Source: Streptomyces genisteinicus
GTDB lineage: Bacteria; Actinomycetota; Actinomycetes; Streptomycetales; Streptomycetaceae
NCBI RefSeq assembly: GCF_014489615.1
Contig: NZ_CP060825.1
Coordinates: forward strand, 6,618,001-6,682,000
Direction: 5' to 3'
DNA length: 64,000 bases
Shown: in pieces, positions 1 to 8,521 of the stretch
Numbering within the stretch: position 1 is the first letter of the stretch
How the letters are laid out: every line of letters starts with the position of its first letter
The notes under the pieces: model-generated
The model's input: only the letters and a program-made list of their open reading frames with translations
What the model was told of the DNA's origin: nothing
Databases searched by the model: none
Made by a program: the position numbers and the translations under genes

Positions 1-314
1 CCCTTCGCCTGCCCGGTCGGCGCGTACCACCGCACCGCCGTGCGCAGTCGGCGCAGGGCCGAGGTGCGGCGCCCGAGCAGTCTGCGCAGATGGGCGAGGT
101 CGGCATCGGCGGCGTGGGTGAAGGCGGCCGCGACGAGCTGCTCCTTGGAGGCGAAGTGGTACAGCACCAGGGCGTTGCTCACGCCGAGTGCGGCGGCGAC
201 GTCGGCGATGCGGACCGCTGCCGCGCCGTGCTGCCCGATCTGCTCGACCGCGGCGGTGAGCAACTCCTCCCGCCGCTCGGGGACGCTTCTTCGCACTCTG
301 CCCACGGCGGTCAC
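1..314 (-). CDS. TetR-family regulator, 3' end outside window
   Basis: The reverse strand reads from a GTG at 314 to the window edge as one open frame. It encodes an N-terminal TetR DNA-binding domain: a short basic leader, then a helix-turn-helix with the typical IADVAAALGVSNALVLYHFASKEQLV-type organisation (residues about 26-51, ending in the hallmark YHF.SKE.L). The ligand-binding domain continues beyond base 1 and is not visible. The gene diverges from the metallo-hydrolase at 685, so that gene is a natural target, although I see no clear palindromic operator between them. The family assignment is firm; the effector is unknown. Confidence 0.85.
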   Translation of the reverse strand, partial: MTAVGRVRRSVPERREELLTAAVEQIGQHGAAAVRIADVAAALGVSNALVLYHFASKEQLVAAAFTHAADADLAHLRRLLGRRTSALRRLRTAVRWYAPTGQAK

Positions 315-684
315 CCTACACAGCGGATCTTGGCCGGGGTCAGCCCGCGGAGCTGATAATTCCGGTGTCTCGCGGGCCGGTTGGGAGCACGCCCCTCCCG
401 CACCGCGCGCTCCGTGCGCCCCGTCCGCGCGCCGGGTCCCGTGCGACACGCGCCGGCCGCGCCGCACGGCCGCGTCGCGGGTCTCCTCCCGCCCGCCGCG
501 CCGAGTCGCCCGGGCGGGGGAGCGGGGGTCGCGGCGGCAGGGTTCCGGTCCGCCGTCCGGCACGCCCCGGAACACGGCGGCGCGGGTGGGCGTTGGCGAG
601 GGCGGGGGCCGGGGTGGCGTACGCCCGTTCCCCGAACCGTACAGATCCGCACATAATGAATGGACCCCGACACCAGGAGGTGCC
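315..684. other. Non-coding divergent promoter region
   Basis: This 370-bp stretch separates the divergent TetR and metallo-hydrolase genes. No credible gene lies in it. The 60 bp before the GTG at 685 are less GC-rich and include CATAAT at about 651-656, a possible -10. A strong ribosome-binding site AGGAGG at 675-680 decides the start of the downstream gene. No strong inverted repeat was seen. Confidence 0.5.
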
Positions 685-1884
685 GTGACCGGCGCTGGTT
701 CCCCCCACTCGCTGCGTGCGCGGCTGCGCGGCCTCAGGACGGCCGCCTTCGGCGCCGACCCGGCCGGTGAGCGCCTGGAGCGCATCCGCCGCTCGCCGAA
801 CTTCGCGGACGGCTCCTTCCAGAACCCGGTGGGCGCGAGGACCAGGCCGTCCGGCGCGTCCATGACGGAGTTCGCGAAGATCTACTTCGAGAAGGAGGCC
901 CGGAGCCGGCGCGCCCCCACCGCCCGCGTGCCGGTCCACCCCACCACCCTGGCCGACCTGGCCAGGCCCCCCGCCTCGGGCCTCCGGCTGACCTGGATGG
1001 GCCACTCCAGCGTCCTCGCCGAGATCGACGGACGCCGGGTCCTCTTCGACCCCGTCTGGGGCGACCGGTGCTCACCCTTCGACTTCGTCGGACCCAAGCG
1101 ACTCCATCCCGTGCCCGTGCCGATCGGCACGCTGGGCACCGTCGACGCCGTCGTGATCTCCCACGACCACTACGACCACCTCGACCTGCCCACGATCAAG
1201 GCCCTGGCAGGCACCGGCACCGTCTTCGCCGTACCCCTCGGCGTCGGCGCCCACCTGGAGCGCTGGGGCGTCGCCCCCGACCGGCTGCGCGAGCTCGACT
1301 GGCACGAGAGCGCCGAGGTCTCCGGCCTGCGCCTGACCGCCACCCCTGCCCGCCACTTCTGCGGACGCGGCCTGCGCAACGAGCAGCACACCCTCTGGGC
1401 GTCCTGGGTCGTGACCGGGCCGGACCACCGGATCTACCACAGCGGCGACACCGGGTACTTCCCCGGCTTCTCCGACATCGGCCGCCAGTACGGCCCCTTC
1501 GACGCCACGATGATCCAGATCGGCGCGTACTCCGAGTACTGGCCCGACATCCACATGACACCCGAGGAGGGCGTCCGCGCCCACCTCGACCTCCAGGGCG
1601 GCCGCCCCCACGGCGTCCTGCTCCCGATCCACTGGGGGACCTTCAACCTCGCCCCGCACCCGTGGGCGGAGCCGGGGGAGTGGACGCGGGACGCGGCGGC
1701 GGAGGCGGGCCAGGCGGTGGCCGCCCCCACTCCCGGAGAGCCCTTCGAGCCGGCGGGGGACCACCCCACGGACCCGTGGTGGCGGGCGCTGACCCGCCCC
1801 ATCGCCACGCCCTGGCGCGGCTCCCCGGGGCCACGGGACCCGGACGTCGAGCCCACGTCGGCCGGTGTGCCGGTGGACGGCTGA
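685..1884 (+). CDS. Metallo-beta-lactamase-fold hydrolase (UlaG/NAPE-PLD type)
   Basis: The 399-residue product is a metallo-beta-lactamase-superfamily hydrolase. The signature is complete: GHSSVLAEIDGRRVLFDP near residue 112, the metal-binding SHDHYDHLD at about 160, a HFCGRG segment near 230, HSGDTGYF near 253 and a late LLPIHWGTF. This arrangement, with an aromatic-rich strand before the last His, is typical of the UlaG/NAPE-PLD branch, which cleaves phosphodiester or lactone bonds in the cytoplasm. GTG is chosen because AGGAGG lies 4 nt upstream; the open frame extends further upstream without family similarity. The substrate is not predictable. The C-terminal 50 residues are Pro-rich and probably disordered. 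The divergent TetR gene may control it. Confidence 0.88.
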   Translation: MTGAGSPHSLRARLRGLRTAAFGADPAGERLERIRRSPNFADGSFQNPVGARTRPSGASMTEFAKIYFEKEARSRRAPTARVPVHPTTLADLARPPASGLRLTWMGHSSVLAEIDGRRVLFDPVWGDRCSPFDFVGPKRLHPVPVPIGTLGTVDAVVISHDHYDHLDLPTIKALAGTGTVFAVPLGVGAHLERWGVAPDRLRELDWHESAEVSGLRLTATPARHFCGRGLRNEQHTLWASWVVTGPDHRIYHSGDTGYFPGFSDIGRQYGPFDATMIQIGAYSEYWPDIHMTPEEGVRAHLDLQGGRPHGVLLPIHWGTFNLAPHPWAEPGEWTRDAAAEAGQAVAAPTPGEPFEPAGDHPTDPWWRALTRPIATPWRGSPGPRDPDVEPTSAGVPVDG

Positions 1885-1908
1885 CGGCGCGGCCCGTACC
1901 AGGGGGTT

Positions 1909-1943
1909 GCCGGGGTCCGGTCACCAGGTGACCGGGCCCCGGC
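1909..1943. terminator. Hairpin terminator between convergent genes
   Basis: The arms GCCGGGGTCCGGTCACC (1909-1925) and GGTGACCGGGCCCCGGC (1927-1943) pair almost perfectly, with one G-U. The hairpin sits between the hydrolase stop and the convergent DeoR gene, so it can terminate both. There is no U-run, which is usual in Streptomyces. Confidence 0.7.
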
Positions 1944-2101
1944 GCGTGCGCCGAGCGGGCGGTGGGGGAAGCGGCCGCGCCCGTGGCGAGGCCCCGGCGG
2001 GCCCGCCGGGGAAGGGCATCACCCGGACGGCCGGAGGCCCCGGGCCGCCGGGTCGCGCCCCCGGCCGGTTCGGCTCGGCCCCCTGCCGTGGCGGCGCCCC
2101 C

Positions 2102-2860
2102 TCAGTCGGCCGTCAGGACCTCCACGCCGAGCGCGGTCAGGGCCTCGACGGCCGGGTCGTGCGGGGCGGCGTCGGTGATCAGGCCGGTGATCTTCTCGAA
2201 GGGCAGCACGCGGAAGCGCGAGGCGGTGCCGATCTTCTCCGAGGAGGCGAGGATCCAGGTGTCGGCGGCCCGTGCCGCCAGCGCGCGTTTCATCGCCGCC
2301 TCCTCCGCGTCCCCGGTCGTCAGGCCCGCCTCGGGGTGCACGCCCGTCACGCCCAGCAGGCACAGGTCGGCGGAGACGTTCTGGGCGGCCTCGACCGCGG
2401 CGGTGCCGCAGGTCACCGCGGAGTGCTTGAAGATCCGGCCGCCGAGCAGGAAGAGCTCGGCGCGGGGGTGCTCCAGCAGGGCCGCGGCGATCGTCGGGCT
2501 GTGGGTGATCACGGTGCAGTCGAGGTCCCGCGGCAGCGCCCGGGCGACGGCCAGGGCGGTGGTCCCCCCGTCGAGGATCAGGGTGCAGCCCGCCGCGGTC
2601 AGACCGGCGGCCACCCGGGCCACCTTCTGCTTGCCGTCGGGGGCGACGGACTGCCGGGCGGCGTAGCCGGCCACCGCGGGCGAGACGGGCAGCGCTCCTC
2701 CGTAGACGCGCTGGCACAGGCCCTCGGCGGCGAGGTCGCGCAGGTCGCGCCGCACGCTGTCCTCGGAGATCCCCAGCCGGGCGGCGACGTCCTTGGCGAC
2801 GATCTTGCCCTCGCGGGCCAGCAGTCCGAGCAGATGGTCGCGCCGTTCAGCAGCCAGCAT
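2102..2860 (-). CDS. DeoR-family transcriptional repressor
   Basis: The 252-residue protein has a DeoR N-terminal winged helix (RRDHLLGLLAREGKIVAKDV then ISEDSVRRDLRDLAAEG, residues 6-45). A ribose-phosphate-isomerase-like sensor domain follows, with LDGGTTALAVARAL near residue 97, LGGRIFK near 140 and the late SSEKIG. Such repressors usually bind phosphorylated sugars. The ATG at 2860 is preceded by AGGAGA at 2868-2873; longer upstream readings run antisense through the divergent gene. It faces the deoxyribosyltransferase-like/NUDIX pair over a 48-bp gap containing a dyad, so it is probably their regulator and autoregulated. A sugar- or deoxyribose-phosphate effector is inference. Confidence 0.9.
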   Translation of the reverse strand: MLAAERRDHLLGLLAREGKIVAKDVAARLGISEDSVRRDLRDLAAEGLCQRVYGGALPVSPAVAGYAARQSVAPDGKQKVARVAAGLTAAGCTLILDGGTTALAVARALPRDLDCTVITHSPTIAAALLEHPRAELFLLGGRIFKHSAVTCGTAAVEAAQNVSADLCLLGVTGVHPEAGLTTGDAEEAAMKRALAARAADTWILASSEKIGTASRFRVLPFEKITGLITDAAPHDPAVEALTALGVEVLTAD

Positions 2861-2879
2861 GCACACTCTCTCCTGTTCT

Positions 2880-2897
2880 TGCACGTTTCTGCGTGTA
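2880..2897. promoter_or_regulatory. Candidate DeoR operator over a leaderless promoter
   Basis: The imperfect palindrome TGCACG-TTTCTG-CGTGTA lies in the 48-bp gap between the divergent DeoR gene and the gene at 2909. It overlaps TACGGT (2896-2901), a -10-like hexamer 7 nt before the ATG at 2909, which suggests a leaderless transcript whose polymerase site would be blocked by the repressor. Confidence 0.5.
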
Positions 2898-2908
2898 CGG
2901 TACCACCC

Positions 2909-3292
2909 ATGAACGACAAGCCCATGATGATCCTCATAGCCGGCCCCTACCGCTCCGGCACCGGCGGCGACCCCGCGGCCATGGCCGCCAACCTCGCCGC
3001 CCTCGAAGCCGCCGCCTGGCCGGTCTTCGCCGCGGGCCACCTCCCCGTCATCGGCGAGTGGATCGCCCTGCCCGTGCTGCGCTCCGCGGGCGCCGGACCC
3101 GCCGACCCGCTCGCCGACCAGGTCCTCTACCCCACCGCGGAACGGCTGCTCGCCCACTGCGACGCCGTGCTGCGCCTGCCCGGCGAGTCCGCCGGCGCCG
3201 ACGGCGACGTCGCCACCGCCCGCCGCCGCGGCCTGCCCGTCTACCACGACGTGGCCGAGATCCCCCACCGCGTCGCGCAGGACGCCCGGTGA
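2909..3292 (+). CDS. Nucleoside 2-deoxyribosyltransferase-like (DUF4406-type) protein
   Basis: This small protein (127 residues) opens with MMILIAGPYRSGTGGDP, the N-terminal beta-strand and glycine loop of the nucleoside-deoxyribosyltransferase/DUF4406 fold. It continues with FAAGHLPVIGEWIALPVL and ends with DVATARRRGLPVYHDVAEIP. Members cleave or exchange N-glycosidic bonds of nucleoside-like substrates; activity here is not proven, and it could also be a nucleotide-binding relative. No Shine-Dalgarno is evident, and a -10-like TACGGT ends 7 nt before the ATG, so the mRNA may be leaderless. Its stop overlaps the GTG of the NUDIX gene by 3 nt, implying translational coupling and a joint task in processing a nucleoside or sugar-nucleotide. 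Confidence 0.75.
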   Translation: MNDKPMMILIAGPYRSGTGGDPAAMAANLAALEAAAWPVFAAGHLPVIGEWIALPVLRSAGAGPADPLADQVLYPTAERLLAHCDAVLRLPGESAGADGDVATARRRGLPVYHDVAEIPHRVAQDAR

Positions 3293-3996
3293 CCGGCCGT
3301 CCCGGCGTCGATGTGCCCGACCACCGCGGCCGCACCGGCCTCGACCGGGCCGGCCGCGACCTCGACCGCAACCTCGGGGTCGTGGTCCGCGACGTCGAAC
3401 TCACCTCGCAGGGGTGGCACGTCCTGCGCCGCACCACCTTCGACTACCGCCGCCGCGACGGGCGGTGGGAGACCCAGCAGCGGGAGACCTACGACCGGGG
3501 CGACGGCGCCGTCGTCCTGCCGTACGACACGGGGCGCGGGCGGGTGCTGCTCACCCGGCAGTTCCGTTACCCGGCCTACGTCAACGGTCACCCCGACGGC
3601 ATGCTCGTGGAGGCGGCCGCCGGACTGCTCGACGCGGACGACCCGGAGGCCGCCGTCCGGCGCGAGAGCGCGGAGGAACTCGGCGTCACCCTCGGCCCGC
3701 TCGACCGCGTCATGACCGCGTGGATGAGTCCGGGCTCGGTGACCGAGCGGCTCCACTTCTTCGCGGGGCCGTACACCCCAGCCGACCGGACCGGGGACGG
3801 GGGAGGCGTCGCGGCCGAGGGCGAGGACATCGAGGTGGTCGAGGTGTCGTTCCCCCAGGCGCTCGCCATGGTCCGGGACGGCCGGATCGCCGACGCGAAG
3901 ACCGTCATGCTGCTCCAGTGGGCCGCCCTGGAGGGGCCGTTCGCGCCGGGCGGCGACCCGGCCGGCGCGGCGCCGCACGGCAACCGGACCGTGTGA
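3289..3996 (+). CDS. NUDIX hydrolase (ADP-ribose/GDP-mannose pyrophosphatase type)
   Basis: The 235-residue NUDIX protein has the box in the form GLLDADDPEAAVRRESAEEL (about residues 111-130), with the REx2EE metal-binding core intact. A preceding VLLTRQFRYPAYVNG strand matches the NudF/NudK/ADP-ribose pyrophosphatase branch, which splits nucleoside-diphosphate-sugar-like substrates. The start is the GTG overlapping the stop of the upstream gene (GTGA arrangement). Upstream in-frame sequence is antisense-like and was excluded. Coupling to a deoxyribosyltransferase-like protein suggests a short salvage or damage-clearing route under DeoR control; the specific substrate is unknown. Confidence 0.85.
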   Translation: MTGRPGVDVPDHRGRTGLDRAGRDLDRNLGVVVRDVELTSQGWHVLRRTTFDYRRRDGRWETQQRETYDRGDGAVVLPYDTGRGRVLLTRQFRYPAYVNGHPDGMLVEAAAGLLDADDPEAAVRRESAEELGVTLGPLDRVMTAWMSPGSVTERLHFFAGPYTPADRTGDGGGVAAEGEDIEVVEVSFPQALAMVRDGRIADAKTVMLLQWAALEGPFAPGGDPAGAAPHGNRTV

Positions 3997-4190
3997 CCCG
4001 CCCGGGGCGGGGCGGGACCTGTCGCCCGCCCTGCCCCGGCGCGGCACGGCACGGCCGGACCGTCCGCACCCCGCTCGCGCGGTCGCGGCGCGGTGTGCGG
4101 CGTGCCGACGGTCCGGGGCGCCCGGGGGCGGGCGGTGCCGGGGCCACCGGGCGGTGCCGGCGGTGGCCCCGGGCGACCCGGTCGTGGTGA

Positions 4191-5837
4191 TCAGGCGGGC
4201 GTCAGGCCCGGGTTGCCGGCCTCGGAGACCAGGGACGGCCCCTGGACCAGGGGGGCGCCCGGCCTGGTGACGTAGTCCACCGAGCGGTAGTCGCCGCGCG
4301 CCGCCCCGGAGTCGAGGGTGACCTTCACGTATCCGCGCCGCCCGTCGTAGTGCTTCAGGTGCGGGTTGCGCGCCAGGTAGGCGGCGTGGTTCGCCGGCCG
4401 GGCCGCGCCGTCGGCGCCGCTGGCGACGGAGGTGGCGACGAACTCCGTCCCCACCGTGCGCGAGTCGGGGTCCGCCGGGTCCCGCTTGATGTCGAGCGCG
4501 TACGCGACGTGCACGTCACCGGTGAGCACGACGAGGTTCTCCACGCCCGCCGTCTCGGCGCCGGCGAGGAGGCGCTCGCGTGAGGCCGGATAGCCGTCCC
4601 AGGAGTCCATGCTGAGCGTGTCGGAGCCGTCGGGGTTGTTGCGCCGGGCGAAGGTCACCTGCTGCGGCACGACGTTCCACTGCGCGCGCGAGGCCTTCCA
4701 GCCGTCGGTCAGCCACCGCTCCTGCTCCATGCCGGGCAGCGTCATCGACTCGGCCGTGGACTCGGGGCTCGGGGACTTCCAGCCGTCGCCGTTGGCCTGA
4801 TCGGTGCGGTACTGGCGGGTGTCCAGCACATCGAACTGGGCGAGCCGCCCCCAGTGGAGGCGGCGGTGGAGCCGCATGTCCGGTCCGGTCGGCCGCTGGG
4901 GCCTGCGCAGTGGCTGGTTCTCCCAGTACGCGCGGTAGGCGGAGGCCCGCCGGACGAGGAACTCCTCCGGCGGCACGTCGTTCTCGGGGGTGCCGCCCGC
5001 GTAGTTGTTCTCGGTCTCGTGGTCGTCCCAGGTGACGACGAACGGATGGGCGGCGTGGGCCGCCATCAGGTCGGGGTCCGACTTGTAGAGCGCGTACCGC
5101 AGGCGGTAGTCCTCCAGCGTGACGGTCTCCCGGTTGAACAGCGCGGGCAGACGGCGGTCGGTGTACGCGCGCTTGCCGCCGACGGCGGTCACCGCGTACT
5201 CGTACAGATAGTCGCCCAGGTGGAAGACGGCGTCGACGTCCTCGCCGGCGAGGTGGGTGTACGGCGTGAAGTAGCCGTCGTGGTACGCCTGGCACGACAC
5301 GACCGCAAGGCGCATCTCCCCGACGCGCGCGCCGCCCGCCGGCGCGGTACGGGTGCGGCCCACGGGGCTGATCCAGTCCCCGGTGCGGAACCGGTAGTAG
5401 TAGGGCCGGTCGGCGTCCAGGCCCTTCACCTCCACGTGCACGGTGTGGTTGAACTCGGGGTGGGCGATCTCGGTGCCGCGCCGCACGACACGGGTGAAGC
5501 GCTCGTCGTGGGAGAGCTCCCAGCGCACCGGGACGAGCTTGGCGGGCATGCCGTTGCCGGGCTCGAACAGCTTCGGCGCCAGCCGCGTCCAGAGCAGCAC
5601 CGAGGAGGGCAGGGGGTCGCCGGAGGCGACACCGGTCGTGAAGGGGTTCTCGGTGATCCGGCGCGGGTCGAGCTCGGCGGCGGCGGCCGTGCCGGCGGCG
5701 GGCAGGTTGGTGGCGAACGCGAGGGCCGCGGCTGCGCCGGTGACGGTGAGGAAGCGGCGGCGGTTCAGCCGGCGTGCGGCGGCGAGCAGTTGGGCGTCGT
5801 GGTCTCTGTCCGGCGTGGACGGTGACTGCGGTGCCAT
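4191..5837 (-). CDS. phoD: PhoD-like alkaline phosphatase/phosphodiesterase, Tat-exported
   Basis: The 548-residue protein carries a twin-arginine signal (NRRRFLTVTGAAAALAFATN, residues about 25-44) followed by an AAA-type cleavage region, so it is secreted folded. A Fn3-like PhoD N-terminal domain contains PYYYRFRTGD. The metallophosphatase domain follows with VVSCQAY, HLGDYLYEY, WDDHETENNY and LTGDVHVAY, the Ca/Fe-binding motifs of the PhoD family. Length fits secreted Streptomyces PhoD enzymes that release phosphate from phosphodiesters and teichoic acids. The ATG at 5837 has GGAGG 10 nt upstream. Such genes are normally PhoP-controlled; isolated GGTTCACC-like elements occur upstream but not as a convincing tandem PHO box. 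Confidence 0.92.
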   Translation of the reverse strand: MAPQSPSTPDRDHDAQLLAAARRLNRRRFLTVTGAAAALAFATNLPAAGTAAAAELDPRRITENPFTTGVASGDPLPSSVLLWTRLAPKLFEPGNGMPAKLVPVRWELSHDERFTRVVRRGTEIAHPEFNHTVHVEVKGLDADRPYYYRFRTGDWISPVGRTRTAPAGGARVGEMRLAVVSCQAYHDGYFTPYTHLAGEDVDAVFHLGDYLYEYAVTAVGGKRAYTDRRLPALFNRETVTLEDYRLRYALYKSDPDLMAAHAAHPFVVTWDDHETENNYAGGTPENDVPPEEFLVRRASAYRAYWENQPLRRPQRPTGPDMRLHRRLHWGRLAQFDVLDTRQYRTDQANGDGWKSPSPESTAESMTLPGMEQERWLTDGWKASRAQWNVVPQQVTFARRNNPDGSDTLSMDSWDGYPASRERLLAGAETAGVENLVVLTGDVHVAYALDIKRDPADPDSRTVGTEFVATSVASGADGAARPANHAAYLARNPHLKHYDGRRGYVKVTLDSGAARGDYRSVDYVTRPGAPLVQGPSLVSEAGNPGLTPA

Positions 5838-6532
5838 GAAGTACCCCTCCTGGAAGTCGACGGCTTCCGGACGCGTGCGATCCGGTGCCTCAGGGGAGGG
5901 AAGTTGCCCAAGGCGATCACTGGTTGGCGGCGAGACGGCCCGCACATGACGCCCGGCTGAGCAATCGGGGTGTTGTGTCCGCGTCACCACGACCGGGCGC
6001 CGTGCCCACGTGCGCCGGGTGCCGCGTCACGGTGCTGCGGGGGAGGGGGGAGAGGGTGCGAGGAGGCCGGCGGCGCGGCAGTGTCGTGGCTGCGGCGGCA
6101 GAGCGCGGCGGCGGGCCGCGTCCGGGGAGTGCGACGGTGACGGGGCGCGTCCCGCGTCCGGTGAACCCGCGTCACTCCTTCGGGTGTTGTGTCCGTCCGC
6201 CGTGATGCCGCGAGACGCCCCGCGGCCCGCCCCGGCCGCTCGCGACGCCGGGGCCGCTGAGCCATGCGGGTGAACCCGTCACCAGGCACGACCCGCTCCG
6301 GGAGGGGACGGCGGAGAGTCGATTCGCATGACCGTGCGGGTCCTCATACCAGAGCGGGACGTTCGGTGGGGAAGTTTGCCAACTGCCTCCCGGGCCCGCT
6401 CCGTCCGCGACTACCGTGTGTTGCCGGTGATCAACGGCGAGTCCGCTCCCCCTGCTCCTGCGGACCGCCCGCGCGCGCCCTCGCCCATCCGCACCACGCC
6501 GATTCCTGGGGCCCCACGTACCAAGGACGCTG
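5838..6532. other. Long divergent intergenic region with short repeats
   Basis: These 695 bp separate phoD from the conservon. No gene is supported. GGGTGTTGTGTCCG occurs twice (5968-5981 and 6182-6195), and GTGAACCCG(CG)TCAC occurs twice (6161-6175 and 6270-6282). The second pair contains, on the minus strand, GGTTCACC-type elements reminiscent of single PHO-box units. The repeats suggest a duplicated control region, but its regulator cannot be named. Confidence 0.4.
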
Positions 6533-8515
6533 ATGTCTCACCTTCGCGCACCCGCCACGCGGCCCGACCGCCGCGAGGGCGGACGACACGGCCGGCCAGG
6601 TTCCCGCTCCCTGTCGCCGGCGGGACGGTCGCACGCCTCGCCGCTGCCACCCGAAGCCCGCATACGGCCCCAACTCCTGCGCACCGCCGTGCTGCCGACG
6701 GTGGTGGCCGCCCTCTGCGGCGCCGCGGCCGTGGTCTTCGTCCTGCGGGCGGCCTCGCCCGAACCGACGTTCACCCTGTGGGTCGTCCTCCTCGGCACGG
6801 CGGCACTCGCCATAGCGGCGGTCGCCGCGGCCGCGGTGGGCGCGGAGCGGACCGCGCGGACCGTCCTCGGACGCGCCTCCGCCCTGCGCCGCACGACCGC
6901 CCGCGGACAGGCCGAACTGCGCAGCGTCGTCGACCGGCTCCGCCGCGGCGAAGGTCCCCCGCCGCGGCGCGCCCCGGACACCGGGCCGCGGGGCGGCGAC
7001 GAGTTCGACCTCCTGACGCAGGAGCTGAGCCGCTCCCAGGACGCGGCCGTCACCGCGGTCGTGCAGGCGTCCCGGCTCTCCAGCAGCGTCGGCAACGAGC
7101 AGAAGGTCGAGGTCTTCGTCAACCTCGCCCGCCGTCTCCAGTCCCTCGTGCACCGGGAGATCCAGCTCCTCGACGAGCTGGAGAACGAGGTCGAGGACCC
7201 GGAGCTGCTCAAGGGCCTGTTCCACGTCGACCACCTCGCCACCCGGATCAGGCGGCACGCCGAGAACCTCGCCGTCCTCGGCGGCGCCATCTCCCGCCGG
7301 CAGTGGTCCAACCCGGTCACCATGACCGAGGTCCTCAGGTCGGCCATCGCCGAGGTCGAGCAGTACCCGCGGGTGAAGCTGGTGCCCCCGATCGACGGCA
7401 CGCTGCGCGGCCACGCCGTCGCCGACGTGATCCACCTCCTCGCCGAACTCGTCGAGAACGCCACGCTGTTCTCCGCGCCGCACACCCAGGTGCTGCTGCG
7501 CGTGCAGCACGTCACGGCGGGACTCGCCGTGGAGGTGGAGGACCGCGGTCTGGGCATGCCCTCCGCGGAACAGGAGAAGATGAACGCCCTGCTCACCGAC
7601 CCGGACCAGGTGAACGTGGCGCACCTGCTCCAGGACGGCCGCATCGGGCTCTTCGTGGTCTCCGCGCTCGCCCGCCGGCACGGCATCGCGGTGCGCCTCC
7701 AGTCCAACATCTACGGGGGAGTCCAGGCCGTCCTCGTCCTGCCGCAGGGCCTGCTCGGAGCGGCCTCCGGCGGCTCGGCCGAGCGGCGGACACCGGCGTC
7801 CGCCGCCCCGGAGCGGGAACCGGCGCCCCTCGGGACGGGGCGTGAGCCGGCGCAGGCGGCCCTCGGCCACGAGCCCGCGCAGGTCACCGCGGAGCAACTG
7901 CCCGGGCATGCCACCCCCGCGCACGGACCGGCGCACGCGGCCGCCGGCCACGGACCGGCGCACATGACCGCCCGGGAGCCCGTGCCCGCCGCCGCCGAAC
8001 CCGTGCCTCCCGCCCGTGAACCCGCGCCTATCGGCCTCGCGGACGAGCACGCCCGCCCCGCCCTGCCGGCCCAGCGGGAACAGGAGCGCACCGCCCCCGG
8101 CCTCGCCCCGCTCCCCGTGCGCGGCGACCGGGGCGACCGGCCCAACCCCGCCTCCGCACGCCCCGGCGCCACCCGCACACCGTCCCCCGCGTACGACGTC
8201 CTGGGGGGTGCGCCCGCCTCCCACGGAAGCGGTGCGCCCGCCGACGGCGGCGAGCCGCCGCGGGCCACGCCCGTGCGCGGCACGATGGGCCGTCCCCAAC
8301 TGCCGCGCCGCCGCAGCCAGGAGCACCTCGTCCCGCAACTGCGCGACGCCCCGGCGCCGCGTCCCGACGCGGACCCCGCACTGCACGACCCCGGCCTGAT
8401 GGCCGCCTTCCAGCGCGGGATCGGACTCGCCGAGTCGGCACACCCGGGCGCCCCCGCCCCCGAGGCCGCCGACTCCGGTCCGCACCACCCCCACGACACC
8501 ACCACCAAGGAGTAG
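6533..8515 (+). CDS. cvnA: Conservon sensor protein CvnA (histidine-kinase-like)
   Basis: The 660-residue membrane protein is the first gene of a conservon. Residues about 48-105 hold two hydrophobic segments (LLRTAVLPTVVAALCGAAAV and FTLWVVLLGTAALAIAAVAA). A coiled dimerisation region (residues 140-240) contains FVNLARRLQSLVHREIQLLDE. The ATPase domain follows with LAELVENATLFSAP (N box), VEDRGLGMP and DGRIGLFVVSALARRHGI (G box). The last 240 residues are Pro/Ala/His-rich and disordered. Conservon A proteins are proposed to act at the membrane with B, C and D in a G-protein-like complex. The canonical phospho-acceptor His is not evident, as usual in this group. The next gene starts immediately after the stop. 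Confidence 0.92.
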   Translation: MSHLRAPATRPDRREGGRHGRPGSRSLSPAGRSHASPLPPEARIRPQLLRTAVLPTVVAALCGAAAVVFVLRAASPEPTFTLWVVLLGTAALAIAAVAAAAVGAERTARTVLGRASALRRTTARGQAELRSVVDRLRRGEGPPPRRAPDTGPRGGDEFDLLTQELSRSQDAAVTAVVQASRLSSSVGNEQKVEVFVNLARRLQSLVHREIQLLDELENEVEDPELLKGLFHVDHLATRIRRHAENLAVLGGAISRRQWSNPVTMTEVLRSAIAEVEQYPRVKLVPPIDGTLRGHAVADVIHLLAELVENATLFSAPHTQVLLRVQHVTAGLAVEVEDRGLGMPSAEQEKMNALLTDPDQVNVAHLLQDGRIGLFVVSALARRHGIAVRLQSNIYGGVQAVLVLPQGLLGAASGGSAERRTPASAAPEREPAPLGTGREPAQAALGHEPAQVTAEQLPGHATPAHGPAHAAAGHGPAHMTAREPVPAAAEPVPPAREPAPIGLADEHARPALPAQREQERTAPGLAPLPVRGDRGDRPNPASARPGATRTPSPAYDVLGGAPASHGSGAPADGGEPPRATPVRGTMGRPQLPRRRSQEHLVPQLRDAPAPRPDADPALHDPGLMAAFQRGIGLAESAHPGAPAPEAADSGPHHPHDTTTKE

Positions 8516-8521
8516 ATGACC

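Noticed and set aside
40-684. Open frame upstream of and continuous with the metallo-hydrolase
   Set aside because: It reads antisense through the TetR gene, lacks family similarity, and AGGAGG fixes the start at 685.
4191-5990. Longer start for PhoD at 5990
   Set aside because: The Tat signal begins near the ATG at 5837, which has its own GGAGG; the extra 51 residues would block a standard signal position.
6161-6282. Tandem PHO box upstream of phoD
   Set aside because: Only isolated GGTTCACC-like units about 110 bp apart, not adjacent 11-bp repeats.
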